Shown here in pieces: positions 8,835-18,100 of a stretch of 64,000 nt of DNA (positions within the stretch are counted from its first letter, which is position 1; the number at the start of each line of letters is the position of its first letter). The notes below the pieces were generated by a model that did not search any database, was not told where the DNA came from, and worked only from the letters and a program-made list of their open reading frames with translations. Location: contig NZ_FNAO01000006.1 of the NCBI RefSeq assembly GCF_900101815.1, positions 248,001 to 312,000 of the forward strand. Reading direction: 5' to 3'. This stretch comes from Pricia antarctica. Lineage in GTDB: Bacteria; Bacteroidota; Bacteroidia; Flavobacteriales; Flavobacteriaceae. Position numbers and translations under genes: made by a program.

Positions 8835-9623
8835 CTACAGTTCTGTAAAATTATCCAAATCTAAAGTCCAGTCGTAATTTTTATAGGTAAGGTCTATGTT
8901 TTTCGTGGTGGGGATGATACCGTATTCCTTTAGAATATCCTTTACGCCGTTTTTACAGCCAAAATCACCTCGGAACCAGCTGAATAGGGGAGTTGTCTTT
9001 ACTTCTTTTGTATCTGAATCGTACTCCGACACTCGCTTTAAATAGGCCTTTGTGCCTTTATCGAACTGTTTCTCAAGTCGATCAGCTTCGTAGATGGCTA
9101 CCGGCGGACAGTCTTTTGCGCCACAGTTCAGTGCAAAATGGATGTGATAGTTGCGGTCATCGACCCGCAGTTTACGCTCGAATTTATTCGGAAACCATTT
9201 TCGTATAAGTCCCCCGCCCAGTTCCCATTGGGATTTACGGATGATGCCATGCTCGATTTTGGCAAAGGAAATTAATCTTCCAGCTATAGGAATTTGCTCT
9301 TTTTTGAAGAATGCTTGCCTATCTTTGTATAGTTCCGGATTTTCTGATAGGATTACCTGTATATAGGCATTGTAAATATTCGTCCAAAAAGCCAGTTTTT
9401 CATTATCGGTCTTTAGTCCGTTTTCCAGTTCATCCAGGGTCGTATTGTACAATTGGGCCCTGATTTCATTGGTGTCACCGTCATTGATGATGTTTTTTAA
9501 GAATTGTTCGGAAAGGGCGTTAAAATCCGAAATTTTTACGTTCTGGTTTTGGGCCTGAATACTAAAAAATGTGAAAAAAACGTAAATTGAAGTAGTTAAA
9601 TATTTAAATCGGGATACGTTCAT
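8835..9623 (-). CDS. DUF547 domain-containing secreted protein
   Basis: A 262-residue protein with a signal peptide (residues 1-24, cut near SIQAQ) and a DUF547 domain over most of the rest. Family hallmarks are LAFWTNIYNAYIQVIL, FAKIEHGIIR, IHFALNCGAKDCPP and YIKxF-like C-terminal segments. The conserved Cys residues and the His of the HFALNCGA block suggest a hydrolase or thiol-type active site, but the biochemical function of DUF547 is not established. It is divergent from a TIGR04283 glycosyltransferase gene; DUF547 genes are often found near such enzymes. Confidence 0.85.
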   Translation of the reverse strand: MNVSRFKYLTTSIYVFFTFFSIQAQNQNVKISDFNALSEQFLKNIINDGDTNEIRAQLYNTTLDELENGLKTDNEKLAFWTNIYNAYIQVILSENPELYKDRQAFFKKEQIPIAGRLISFAKIEHGIIRKSQWELGGGLIRKWFPNKFERKLRVDDRNYHIHFALNCGAKDCPPVAIYEADRLEKQFDKGTKAYLKRVSEYDSDTKEVKTTPLFSWFRGDFGCKNGVKDILKEYGIIPTTKNIDLTYKNYDWTLDLDNFTEL

Positions 9624-9813
9624 TAGATTTGTTTATGGTTTATACTGTTATTTACAAAAACTGGGTATACCGGTTTGGTCGAAAATAATCACAAAACCTT
9701 AACGGTAAATCTACATAGATAGTACTCATTGCAGACAACCTTCTCATACGCATATTTACTACGCATACTTATATTTACTAATTGATATCTCCTGCCCCTT
9801 GGCGCACCCTTTT

Positions 9814-10524
9814 ATGACGACCATTATCATTCCTGCCCACAACGAAAAGGAAAACTTGCAAGCGCTACTACCGCAATTGACCGAATTTCGTGAAGACTTT
9901 CCTTTAGAGATTATAGTAGCGCTTTCTTCCGATAATTCAGATGGTTCCGAGAGGTTGACTTCAGCGTATTCTATAAAATGCATACGGTGCAAGAACAAGG
10001 GAAGGGCTGTACAAATGAATTCCGCGGCGAAACTGGCGAAAGAAGGTATCTTGGTTTTTTTACATGCGGACGTTACCCCTCCCGATGCATTTATCTCGGA
10101 TATTTCAGCGGCGATTCAAGAGGGATTCGATGCTGGTTTTTTTTCGTACCATTTCGACAAAAAAGACTTTTTCCTACAAATAAACGCTTTTTTTACTGCT
10201 AAGGATGGTATTTTTACGGGCGGTGGCGATCAATGTCTTTTTATTAAAAAGAAAGTTTTCGATACCTTGGGAGGTTTCGACGAGAAACAGGTTTTGATGG
10301 AGGATTTTGAATTTTTTAAGAGGATGAAAAAAAATAACATCCGGTACACCATCATAAAAAACGACCTCATTGTTTCGGCGAGAAAATATAGGAACAATTC
10401 GTATATGAGAATAAACTTGGCCAATTTTCTGTTGGTAATACTTTTTAAGTGCGGTTATCCAGCAATAAAATTAAAAGCACTACACGAACGACTGATCAAG
10501 ATGCCTTATCAAAATAATACATAG
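9814..10524 (+). CDS. TIGR04283-family glycosyltransferase (GT2 fold)
   Basis: A 236-residue GT-A glycosyltransferase starting at ATG 9814 (MTTIIIPAHNEKENL); an in-frame TTG at 9799 is less likely. It has the N-terminal nucleotide-binding strand, the acidic FLHADV motif for metal and UDP-sugar, an RAVQMNSAAKLA segment and GGGDQCLFIKK, all typical of the family assigned to arsenosugar biosynthesis in some genomes. That pathway link is an annotation-level association; no arsM or radical-SAM partner is in the window. No membrane anchor beyond a weak C-terminal hydrophobic segment (LANFLLVILFKCGYPAI). Confidence 0.8.
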   Translation: MTTIIIPAHNEKENLQALLPQLTEFREDFPLEIIVALSSDNSDGSERLTSAYSIKCIRCKNKGRAVQMNSAAKLAKEGILVFLHADVTPPDAFISDISAAIQEGFDAGFFSYHFDKKDFFLQINAFFTAKDGIFTGGGDQCLFIKKKVFDTLGGFDEKQVLMEDFEFFKRMKKNNIRYTIIKNDLIVSARKYRNNSYMRINLANFLLVILFKCGYPAIKLKALHERLIKMPYQNNT

Positions 10525-10588
10525 GTAATTGCAATAACGAAGCCTTAAAATTGGAATTATTTGCGTCCGAAATCAATCCGTTTGATTG

Positions 10589-10623
10589 GCTAAACGCTAA
10601 ACGCTAAACGCTAAACGCTAAAC
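10589..10623. repeat. Heptanucleotide tandem repeat (GCTAAAC)5
   Basis: Five head-to-tail copies of the 7-bp unit GCTAAAC without variation, in the spacer after the glycosyltransferase gene. A degenerate extension (AATAAACG) follows. Confidence 0.9.
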
Positions 10624-10658
10624 AATAAACGTTTCGCACCAACCGTCCTATTTTCTTT

Positions 10659-10702
10659 GCGAACAGCGAACAGCGAACAGCGAACGGCGAACAGCGAACA
10701 GC
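10659..10702. repeat. Heptanucleotide tandem repeat (GCGAACA)6
   Basis: Six units of GCGAACA, the fourth with a G in the last position. It lies 35 bases after the GCTAAAC array and 50 bases before the VOC protein start, so length changes would alter the upstream region of that gene. Confidence 0.9.
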
Positions 10703-10752
10703 TTGAAGCGTACAACAGTCAAAATTCGTGATTGAACCAATACCCTGACAAC

Positions 10753-11796
10753 ATGGCCAAAATCATCAACGGAATCCAGCAGATAGGTATAGGTGCGGCC
10801 GATGCCAAGAAGGTTTTCGACTGGTATCAAAAACAGTTGGGTTTCGATATCCTTGTTTTTGAAGACGTGGCCCCGGCCAAGCTGATGACTCGATATACCG
10901 AAGGCAGTGTTCAGAACCGCGTTGCACTTTTAGCCCTGAATATGGTCGGGGGAGGGGGACTTGAAATATGGCAATTCAAAGACCGTAAGCCGCAGGCACC
11001 TGAACAGCCACTACAACTAGGAGATTTGGGAATCAACGCCATGAAAATTCGATCGCGGAACCTAGCCGAATTCCGAGAACACCTGACCGGGTTGTCTCTT
11101 GACGATGTAAAGACTATCTATGAAGAATCACATTTTTTCTTCGCCGATCCTTGGCGTAACTGGGTGCAGGTCGTACGGGAAGACTATAGTTTTACATCCA
11201 CCAAATATTTATCAGGGGGTGTATTAGGCGCTTTAATAGGAGTTTCGGACATGGAGGTTTCCCTGAAATTTTATCGAAAATTGTTGGGTTATGATACCAT
11301 CGAAAGCGACCTTAAAGGTGTTTTTAATGATTTCGCGGATATGCCCGGCGGAAAGGGAAACTTTAGACGTGTTCTTTTAAAACATCGCAAACGGCCTGTT
11401 GGAGGTTTTGGTGATCTTTACGGCCCCTCCCAAATTGAACTGGTTCAATCGCTAGATCGTAGTCCGGTCCCTGTTTTCAAGGATCGAATGTGGGGCGATT
11501 TGGGATACATTCATCTATGTTTCGATATACGGGGTATGGATGCCTTTCGTTCGGAGGCCAAAGGCCTAAATCATCCGTTTACCGTCGATAGCGCCGACAG
11601 TTTTGACATGGGCGATGCAGCCGGCAGATTCGCCTATGTCGAAGATCCCGACGGCACCTTAATCGAATTGGTGGAGACCCATAAAGTACCCATTTTCAAA
11701 CGTCTGGGAATTCACATAGACCTGAAAAATAGACATTCGGAAAAACCCCTTCCCAAATGGTTGGTCAAAATGATGAGGATACATCGGGTACGTTGA
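10753..11796 (+). CDS. VOC-superfamily protein with two glyoxalase-like domains
   Basis: A 347-residue protein from ATG 10753 (MAKIINGIQQIGIG); an in-frame TTG at 10732 is less likely. Two vicinal-oxygen-chelate modules are visible: residues about 6-135 (IGIGAADAKKVFDWYQKQLGF ... NWVQVVRED) and about 150-320 (LIGVSDMEVSLKFYRKLLGY ... YIHLCFDIRGM ... VEDPDGTLIELVE). The second keeps the His and Glu positions expected for metal binding (H in YIHLCFD, E in LIELVE); the first looks degenerate. The substrate is unknown; dioxygenase or lyase activity is possible. It stands alone, upstream of pldA. Confidence 0.8.
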   Translation: MAKIINGIQQIGIGAADAKKVFDWYQKQLGFDILVFEDVAPAKLMTRYTEGSVQNRVALLALNMVGGGGLEIWQFKDRKPQAPEQPLQLGDLGINAMKIRSRNLAEFREHLTGLSLDDVKTIYEESHFFFADPWRNWVQVVREDYSFTSTKYLSGGVLGALIGVSDMEVSLKFYRKLLGYDTIESDLKGVFNDFADMPGGKGNFRRVLLKHRKRPVGGFGDLYGPSQIELVQSLDRSPVPVFKDRMWGDLGYIHLCFDIRGMDAFRSEAKGLNHPFTVDSADSFDMGDAAGRFAYVEDPDGTLIELVETHKVPIFKRLGIHIDLKNRHSEKPLPKWLVKMMRIHRVR

Positions 11797-11849
11797 TAAA
11801 AGAATCCAAAAATTAGTTGGAAGTGATTAACGAAACGATTTTGCAATGG

Positions 11850-11857
11850 TACCTTTG
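11850..11857 (+). promoter_or_regulatory. Bacteroidota -7 box (TACCTTTG) upstream of pldA
   Basis: An exact TAnnTTTG match. Transcription would begin about 6-8 bases later, leaving a leader of about 10 bases to the ATG at 11873 and placing the earlier candidate ATG at 11846 outside the transcript. No good TTG -33 element at the usual spacing. Confidence 0.55.
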
Positions 11858-11872
11858 CCGCAAAATTGGCGC

Positions 11873-12730
11873 ATGATAGCTAGGAAATATCCAAATTCCT
11901 ATTTTCTGTTTTTTTTATTGGCAATCATCCTTTTACCGATGATGGAACTCAGTGCCCAGGCCTTCACACGGGATGAATTCAAGGATTCTATACAGAATAT
12001 ACCTTATTTTACCATCCATAAAGATAATTATTTTATCACCGGATTACCCACGAATACTTCCGTAAACAGCAACACGGCCAATGCCAAGTATCAGATCAGT
12101 TTCAAACAAATGATAACGCGAAACGCCTTGCCCTGGGACACCTATCTTTTTGCGACCTATAGCCAAAAAGCGTTTTGGGACGTTTATAAGGAATCTTTCC
12201 CCTTTCGAGAAATAAATTTCAATCCAAGTATTGGGGTAGGGAAGGCTATTTTTAATAAAAGGGACCGGTTGAAGGGTATTATATCTATCAACTTTGAACA
12301 CGAATCAAACGGCAGGGATAGTATATTTTCAAGAAGTTGGAATAGATTGAACATAGAATATGCTACTAATTTAAGCGACAAAATAAGGGCTCGAGGAAAA
12401 CTTTGGTTACCGTTTGCCTATAAAAAAGGAAATTCAGATATTTTAGAGTATAGGGGGCTCGGGGAACTTCAACTTTCTTATGAAATGAAACCGAATAAAC
12501 TCTATTTTGAGGTACTTCTGCGAAAAGGCTTGACCTGGGATACTAAAGGAACTTACCGGCCCCGTATTTATTATAGTCCTTTTAAAAAAAACAGATCGAA
12601 CCAATATTTTATGTTGGAATGGTACGTGGGCCAGGCCGAAAGTCTTATGGACTATAAGGCTTTTACTAGTATGGTGCGCATCGGCTATGTCATAAAAAGC
12701 AACGAGCTTAATTTTCTCAAAGGCAAGTGA
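11873..12730 (+). CDS. pldA: Outer membrane phospholipase A (OMPLA)
   Basis: A 285-residue outer-membrane phospholipase A1. After a signal peptide (hydrophobic FLFFLLAIILL, cleavage near SAQA) comes a beta-barrel with the PldA active site: His, Ser and Asn at positions 143, 145 and 157 in EHESNGRDS and SRSWNRL. Their spacing (2 and 12) matches His142, Ser144 and Asn156 of the E. coli enzyme. It hydrolyses phospholipids that reach the outer leaflet and is calcium-dependent in known members. The start at 11873 is preferred over 11846 because a -7 box overlaps the earlier one. Single-gene unit. Confidence 0.9.
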   Translation: MIARKYPNSYFLFFLLAIILLPMMELSAQAFTRDEFKDSIQNIPYFTIHKDNYFITGLPTNTSVNSNTANAKYQISFKQMITRNALPWDTYLFATYSQKAFWDVYKESFPFREINFNPSIGVGKAIFNKRDRLKGIISINFEHESNGRDSIFSRSWNRLNIEYATNLSDKIRARGKLWLPFAYKKGNSDILEYRGLGELQLSYEMKPNKLYFEVLLRKGLTWDTKGTYRPRIYYSPFKKNRSNQYFMLEWYVGQAESLMDYKAFTSMVRIGYVIKSNELNFLKGK

Positions 12731-12849
12731 TTGCAATCACTTCAAAAGTTTATCGATACAGAGTCAGTTCAGGAAGTATTTGGAATTTGGATTTCCCCAA
12801 TTATTTATCAAAATAAGAGAGCCGCCCTTGTTAACGTTTAGGGATAAAA

Positions 12850-12881
12850 AATCCCTGTAAAAAACTAATTTTACAGGGATT
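12850..12881 (-). terminator. Intrinsic terminator of the sigma/anti-sigma operon
   Basis: A perfect 13-bp stem (12850-12862 with 12869-12881) and a 6-base loop. On the minus strand it is followed by six T, so it ends transcripts from the anti-sigma gene. It may also stop pldA readthrough. Confidence 0.85.
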
Positions 12882-12906
12882 GACAAAGCTTTATCGGTAC
12901 TTTTCC

Positions 12907-13713
12907 CTAGGATGAAGAAACGGCCCCAAGTGTATACAACTGTTCCATGGTCGGCCCTTCACTACCACCGGCAGGTTCGAGCGTAATTCCGAAGGCTTCC
13001 GATTCGTTGGGGTTGTTCAAGGTGAATATCTTATTATCGTCAGAAGCAAAATTCTCAAGAAGCCCAACGCTCGTTGGGGTTAGCGGATTCATTTTCAACG
13101 ACCATACCTGATATACCATGCCATCGGGAGGTTCGGGCAGCCCCTGGGCATCGATAAGCACTTTTCTCTGTTCTTTGTTCCAGTAGGCCTTGGCATACGA
13201 GTCGGGCGAAACTTCCTGTCCGCCCAAGGTTATCACCGAAACGTCTTTGTCCCTTAGAGCGCTCAAAAGTTGCTCTGTATTGGTCAAAGAACCGCGGGCC
13301 TCTATTATTTGTTGCTCCAATACCCCATTCTCCTCGTTGACCATTTCGATATCCGATTTCAGTTGGTCGTTCTGTACATAGAACCAAGCTAATCCGGCAG
13401 CGAAGATTACTGCGGCCGCCCAGCCGATATAGGTGCTTAGGTTGGATTTTTCCTCTTTCGGCATTTGTACCACTTTGGTATCCTTGCGCTCACCGATACG
13501 TACTTTAACGTCTTCAAACCCTTTTCGTTTCGCATATTTTGGCGCTACGGCCTGGGACAGTTCGAGTATGGCCGCCTCGATGGCCAAGATTTCGTTTCTG
13601 ATTTCGGTATACTGGGTGGCATTCTCATGTACCTCCAAGTTTTCGTCCTCCGTTAGCAATCCAGCCACGTAAAGTTCCAAAATTCCCGATGTTATGTATT
13701 TTTCTACTTCCAT
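12907..13713 (-). CDS. Anti-sigma factor, RskA family
   Basis: A 268-residue single-pass membrane protein. The N-terminal region (residues 1-90) is cytoplasmic with a zinc-finger-less anti-sigma helix bundle (SGILELYVAGLL start). A membrane segment follows at about 95-113 (YIGWAAAVIFAAGLAWFYV), then a coiled coil (about 114-150), then an extracytoplasmic RskA domain with the hallmark VYQVWSLKMNP and LGGQEVSPDSYAKAYW blocks. It should hold the sigma factor encoded upstream, with which it overlaps by 10 bases, so translation is probably coupled. Release is normally by regulated proteolysis. The activating signal is not visible. Confidence 0.9.
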   Translation of the reverse strand: MEVEKYITSGILELYVAGLLTEDENLEVHENATQYTEIRNEILAIEAAILELSQAVAPKYAKRKGFEDVKVRIGERKDTKVVQMPKEEKSNLSTYIGWAAAVIFAAGLAWFYVQNDQLKSDIEMVNEENGVLEQQIIEARGSLTNTEQLLSALRDKDVSVITLGGQEVSPDSYAKAYWNKEQRKVLIDAQGLPEPPDGMVYQVWSLKMNPLTPTSVGLLENFASDDNKIFTLNNPNESEAFGITLEPAGGSEGPTMEQLYTLGAVSSS

Positions 13714-14255
13714 TCCAACGTTATATTTTCCCTTAGTTTAGAAATACAGCTTCTGTTCCTGGTCTTTACCGTTCCCAAAGGTATGTCGAGCTCGTGGGAT
13801 GCTTCTTTTTGAGTATATCCCCTAAAATAGAGCATTTCGATAATCTGAAGGCATTTTTCTTTCAAATTCAGTACCAGTTTTTTGAGCGCGGAAGTGTCGA
13901 TGGTAGTTTCGTTCGGTGAATCGTTAGTATCCGCTCTGTCTAAAATACCTACGAAGAAGTCGGCGGACAGATTCTTTTGTTGATTTTTATAGGATTTTGA
14001 GCGCACTTTATCGATGGCGGAATTACGGGCAATATTCAATATCCAAGTAAAGAAACGGCCTTTTGACGGGCTGTAGCTATCGGATTTGTTCCAAATTTTG
14101 GTAAAAACGTCCTGAGCGATCTCTTCGGCCAAAAATTTGTCTCTCACGACGGTATTGATTGCCCCGCAAATATTTTCCCAGTACATTTCATAAAGCTTTT
14201 CAAACGCTATGACGTCTTTTTTCTGGAAACGCGTTACTAATTCGTCTAAATCCAT
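13704..14255 (-). CDS. RNA polymerase sigma factor (SigK-like ECF)
   Basis: A 183-residue ECF sigma factor. Region 2 (residues about 18-90) includes the AEEIAQDVFTKIW and TWILNIARNSAIDKVRS blocks for core binding and -10 recognition. Region 4 (about 125-180) has a helix-turn-helix (YTQKEASHELDIPLGTVKTR) for -35 recognition. First gene of the operon with the RskA anti-sigma factor. In other bacteria such pairs answer redox or envelope stress. The adjacent superoxide dismutase gene in the same direction could be a target, but no binding site can be shown. Confidence 0.9.
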   Translation of the reverse strand: MDLDELVTRFQKKDVIAFEKLYEMYWENICGAINTVVRDKFLAEEIAQDVFTKIWNKSDSYSPSKGRFFTWILNIARNSAIDKVRSKSYKNQQKNLSADFFVGILDRADTNDSPNETTIDTSALKKLVLNLKEKCLQIIEMLYFRGYTQKEASHELDIPLGTVKTRNRSCISKLRENITLEWK

Positions 14256-14377
14256 ACGTATTGAAATTGGTTATTTAGGAGTTGCGGAACTTAGAGGCCC
14301 CATATTTCCGAGAAGCTAAACTGAACAACGGATTTCACCCTTGATAAAGTTAGTTTGTCCAGTTTATAAATATAAAA

Positions 14378-14401
14378 AAAACCGCCAAATAGGCGGTTTT
14401 T
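14378..14401. terminator. Bidirectional intrinsic terminator after the SOD gene
   Basis: A 9-bp stem AAAACCGCC / GGCGGTTTT with a 5-base loop (AAATA), lying 15 bases after the superoxide dismutase stop. On the minus strand it is followed by a T-run. It separates the SOD gene from the sigma operon. Confidence 0.85.
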
Positions 14402-14415
14402 AATTGATTAACAAT

Positions 14416-15018
14416 TTACTCAGTGATTTCACCACAACTTACTCTCGATCCAGCATCGCCGCTAGGTTGTGACGTAAAGTCATCGGGACCGTCGTGTACA
14501 ATAATCCCATGACCTATAATATTCATTTTCTCGTCATCACAGCCGATACACCATTCATCGGTCGTAAACTCCATAGTGGCCTTACCCTCGGCATCAGCGG
14601 TCATATTACCAATATCACCGGTATGGTAGCCTTCTTCAGCGCCCCATTTGCCATGTGGCATATCCGTTGGGTTCCAATGTCCCCCGGCCGATTTACCGTC
14701 ATCAGAAGAACAGTCGGCATTTTCGTGAATGTGTATGGCGTGTTCCCCTTCCTTTAGTCCGGAAAAATCAGCCATCATTTTTACTTCGCCATCCATTTGC
14801 TCAAAAGTAACGGTACCTTGAACCTCGCTACCCCCTTTGGCTTGCATTTGTACGGTGAGCGTTTTGCCCATCATATCATCGTTCATGGCATTGTCTTCCA
14901 TACCGTCCATGGATTCTTCCATCGAATCCCCAGCCTTATCGGCATCCTTTTTAACTTCTTTACAACTGTAAGTGCCTATTAACAAAAGACCTACTAGCGT
15001 TAATTGTATTGTTTTCAT
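14416..15018 (-). CDS. sodC: Lipoprotein Cu/Zn superoxide dismutase
   Basis: A 200-residue copper/zinc superoxide dismutase that converts superoxide to hydrogen peroxide and oxygen outside the cytoplasm. The signal peptide ends in a lipobox (GTYSC, Cys19). A Met/Asp/Glu-rich linker follows (about residues 27-51, repeated SMEES, DGMEDNAM, DDMMG), then the SOD domain. The copper ligands of HIHENADC, the bridging and zinc His in GHWNP and HTGDIGNM, and the IIGHGIIVHDGPDD block are all present. The two Cys of the structural disulfide (C in ENADC and VSCGE) are also seen. The acidic Met-rich linker is unusual and could collect copper, which is inference. Confidence 0.9.
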   Translation of the reverse strand: MKTIQLTLVGLLLIGTYSCKEVKKDADKAGDSMEESMDGMEDNAMNDDMMGKTLTVQMQAKGGSEVQGTVTFEQMDGEVKMMADFSGLKEGEHAIHIHENADCSSDDGKSAGGHWNPTDMPHGKWGAEEGYHTGDIGNMTADAEGKATMEFTTDEWCIGCDDEKMNIIGHGIIVHDGPDDFTSQPSGDAGSRVSCGEITE

Positions 15019-15199
15019 GTTTTTAGATTTAAAAATTCTGTGTTAAAGGTAAGCATAATATAGATTCACTCTTGCTCAAACCGATTTGATTTTAACAGTA
15101 TCGGCCACAGAAAGCATCCGATTTCACAACTGATGGCGTTGAACGCTATCAAAAAACTAACTCAAAAATGAATTAAGTCAAACTATATGCATTGAATCA

Positions 15200-18100
15200 T
15201 TAAAACTTGAAATTCAGTTTGCTGAATATCCGTGTTCCATCGATGCCGAACTGGGTCGTTTGCCATGGATATTTGAATCTTCCGACAAAATCGAGGTTTC
15301 TGTCGTTGGGTACTCCTCCATTATCACTATAGGCATCGGCGAACGTATCCGGGTAAATATTGAATAGGTTGTTGGCCCCAAGGGTGAAGGTTATTTTATC
15401 GGTGAAGTCGTAGCTAAAGCTCAAATCCGTAAGCCATTTACCACCGTAGGTGGCATCGTCGTCGGTGTTGCTAGGGTGGCGATAGGTAACTTTTCCGTAG
15501 TTCAGAAAGGATAAATTCGTTCTGAACTTGTTGATGCTATAGTTGACCGCGGCCACTATTTTTTGTCTAGGCCTCCAACTTTCTACCCTAGAAATATCTT
15601 CCCGGGAGAAAAGGGCATCCTCTAAATTATTTTGAACTATAAATTCCGGGAAGTTGGTATCCTTTACCTCGGTCTTGTTGAAATTGGCAGCGATACTACC
15701 ACTTAAAAACCCACTGCCCAATGCGATGTTATCGTAATTGAATACGATATCGATACCTTGTGTACGAGTATCAATGGCATTCAAAAAGAAACCGGCCGCG
15801 CCTACGTTTACACTCTGTAGTGTCTGGTCTATGGGGCTATTGGGATCACCCGTTGGTGTCACCTGGCCCGACAGTACGATGCGGTCGTCAACATCGATTT
15901 GATAGACATCGGCGGTCACACCAATATTTTTACTGATACGATACGTCATACCGCCACCAACGTTAAAAGAAGTTTCGGCATCGAGTTTGGGAATGCCCAA
16001 AGCCCTCAACGCGGGATCGGCATTGTTAAGAATACCGTTCTGCTGTACCCCGTTTTCGGTCAGGGTAGTGGTCAGAGCCGTATAAAATACCTGATGTAAA
16101 GAGGGCGCCCTAAAACCACTGCTTATCGAGACTCGAAAGGCGAGCTTGTCATTGAATGTTTTCAGCCTGCTGTTCACTTTCCAGCTTAAGTTGGAGCCGA
16201 AATCACTGTAATTTTCATACCGCAACGCACCACCTACCAAAAATGATTCAGAAATATCGGCTGTCATATCCGTATACAGGCCAATATTACTGCGATAATC
16301 GTTCGAGGCGTTCTCTGGCTTAAAACCACCGAAAGATTCCGATCCGGTTCGGTCGGTCGGGTCGTCGGGAGTGGCGTCACCGTAGGAGGCGAATTCACCC
16401 GCCTCGGTGACGAAGTGCTCGGTTCTATGTTCCGCACCAAAGGCAAGGGTAAAGGCATCTATACCGATATCCTCAAAGGTTCGTACGACATCTAGATTAT
16501 TCACGACGTGGCCGAACTGGTGTGCGCCATTGTAAAAATCAGAAGGGCTGCCAGCGCCGAAGGACTGGTTGAAGGAATTTTTGATATAATAGTCAATTCT
16601 GTTCCTGCCCATGGTAGAGCTCAAATCAAAATTCCAGTTGTTGTACGTGGTCTTAAGGCCCAATGAAAAGGTGTAATCTCCGATTTGCGGAGCCATTTCG
16701 GCCAAAAAGAAATCTGCACCGGGATAGATTTGTTCAAATCCGGGTACCCAATACGGGACACGGGCGAATTGTGGTGCCGACCCGCTTCTATTCGCCAAGG
16801 CACCAAAAGAATACACTTCAGTGCTGCTCTCTTCGTCTAGCGTGTATCCCATATTGTAGGCGATGTTGGTGATGGTCATATCGGGCAGTCCCACTTGAAA
16901 ACCGGCACTTGGATTTCGTTGTAGAAAAGAGGTGAGATCTTCTGTCACGCCCCAATACGCTTCTTCGTCGGCCGCGCTGGTAACCGTACCCGCACGCTGG
17001 GAACGTGACTGGTCAAAATAATTGAAGGTAAAATTGGCGTAGCCTTTATCCGTTATATCCATTCCAAAGCCGGCTTCTATTTGATATTGCTGACCATCAC
17101 CTTCTGTGGTCGTACTGTAACTGGTATTGATGAAGGGATCGGATTTTTTCTTCATGACCAGGTTGATGACCCCGGCGACGGCATCGGAACCGTATTGTGC
17201 AGCGGCACCGTCACGGAGCACTTCGACCCGCTCCAAGGCACCCGAGGGTATCGATTTCATATCTACGCCGACCTCACCGCGGCCGGGCGTCACATAACTG
17301 TAAACGAGCGCACTGGCATTTTTACGTTTTCCATTGACCAGCACCAAAGTCCTGCTTGGAAAAAGTCCTCGTAAATCGGCGGGACTAAAGTGGGCCGCGG
17401 CATCGGAAATCGGTTGTTGGGTGGAATTGTACGAGGGTACTTTGAACATCAACTGTTGATCGAGTACACCTCTACCTGTAGCTTCCAGTTCTGCGAGCTT
17501 TAGGTTGTCAACGGGAACGGGGGAATCAAAAGAAGTTCTAGGCTTGCCACGGCTGCCCACGACAACCACGTCGTCAAGTTGTGCGGCGGCCTCTTCCAAA
17601 GCAATGGTAATGGTATCTTTTCCTGTAATATCTACTTCTAAGGTGCGAAAACCGATATAGGATACTTCTAGAATGGTTTTTCCTTCAGGGACTTCCAACG
17701 TGAACTTTCCGTCGAAATCGGCCTGCGCGCCGACAGTGGTACCTTTGACCAAAACGTTGGCACCCGGCAACGGCGTACCGCTTTTATCGGTAATCGTACC
17801 GTTGATTTCCATGTCCTGTTTGGATGCCTCAGTGGTTCCCCTTGATTTTGAGGTCAGCACTATTTGACTTTCGTTAATTTTAAAATCAAAATTGGCGAGG
17901 ACGCCTAATTTATAGAGCACCTTATCGATAGTTTCCCGCTTTACCTTAAAGGTAACGGTGGCAGCATCATCGATTTCCTTAACGTTGTAAAAAAAACTAT
18001 AATCCGTTTGGGCCTTTATCTCATCCAAAACAGTCTTTAGAGGGACTTCCTTATAATCCAGATCAATTTTCTTTTGTGAGAATATCGAATTGGCCGATAA

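Noticed and set aside
11846-11872. Earlier ATG for pldA
   Set aside because: It overlaps the likely -7 box and would lie upstream of the transcription start; the signal peptide fits the later ATG.
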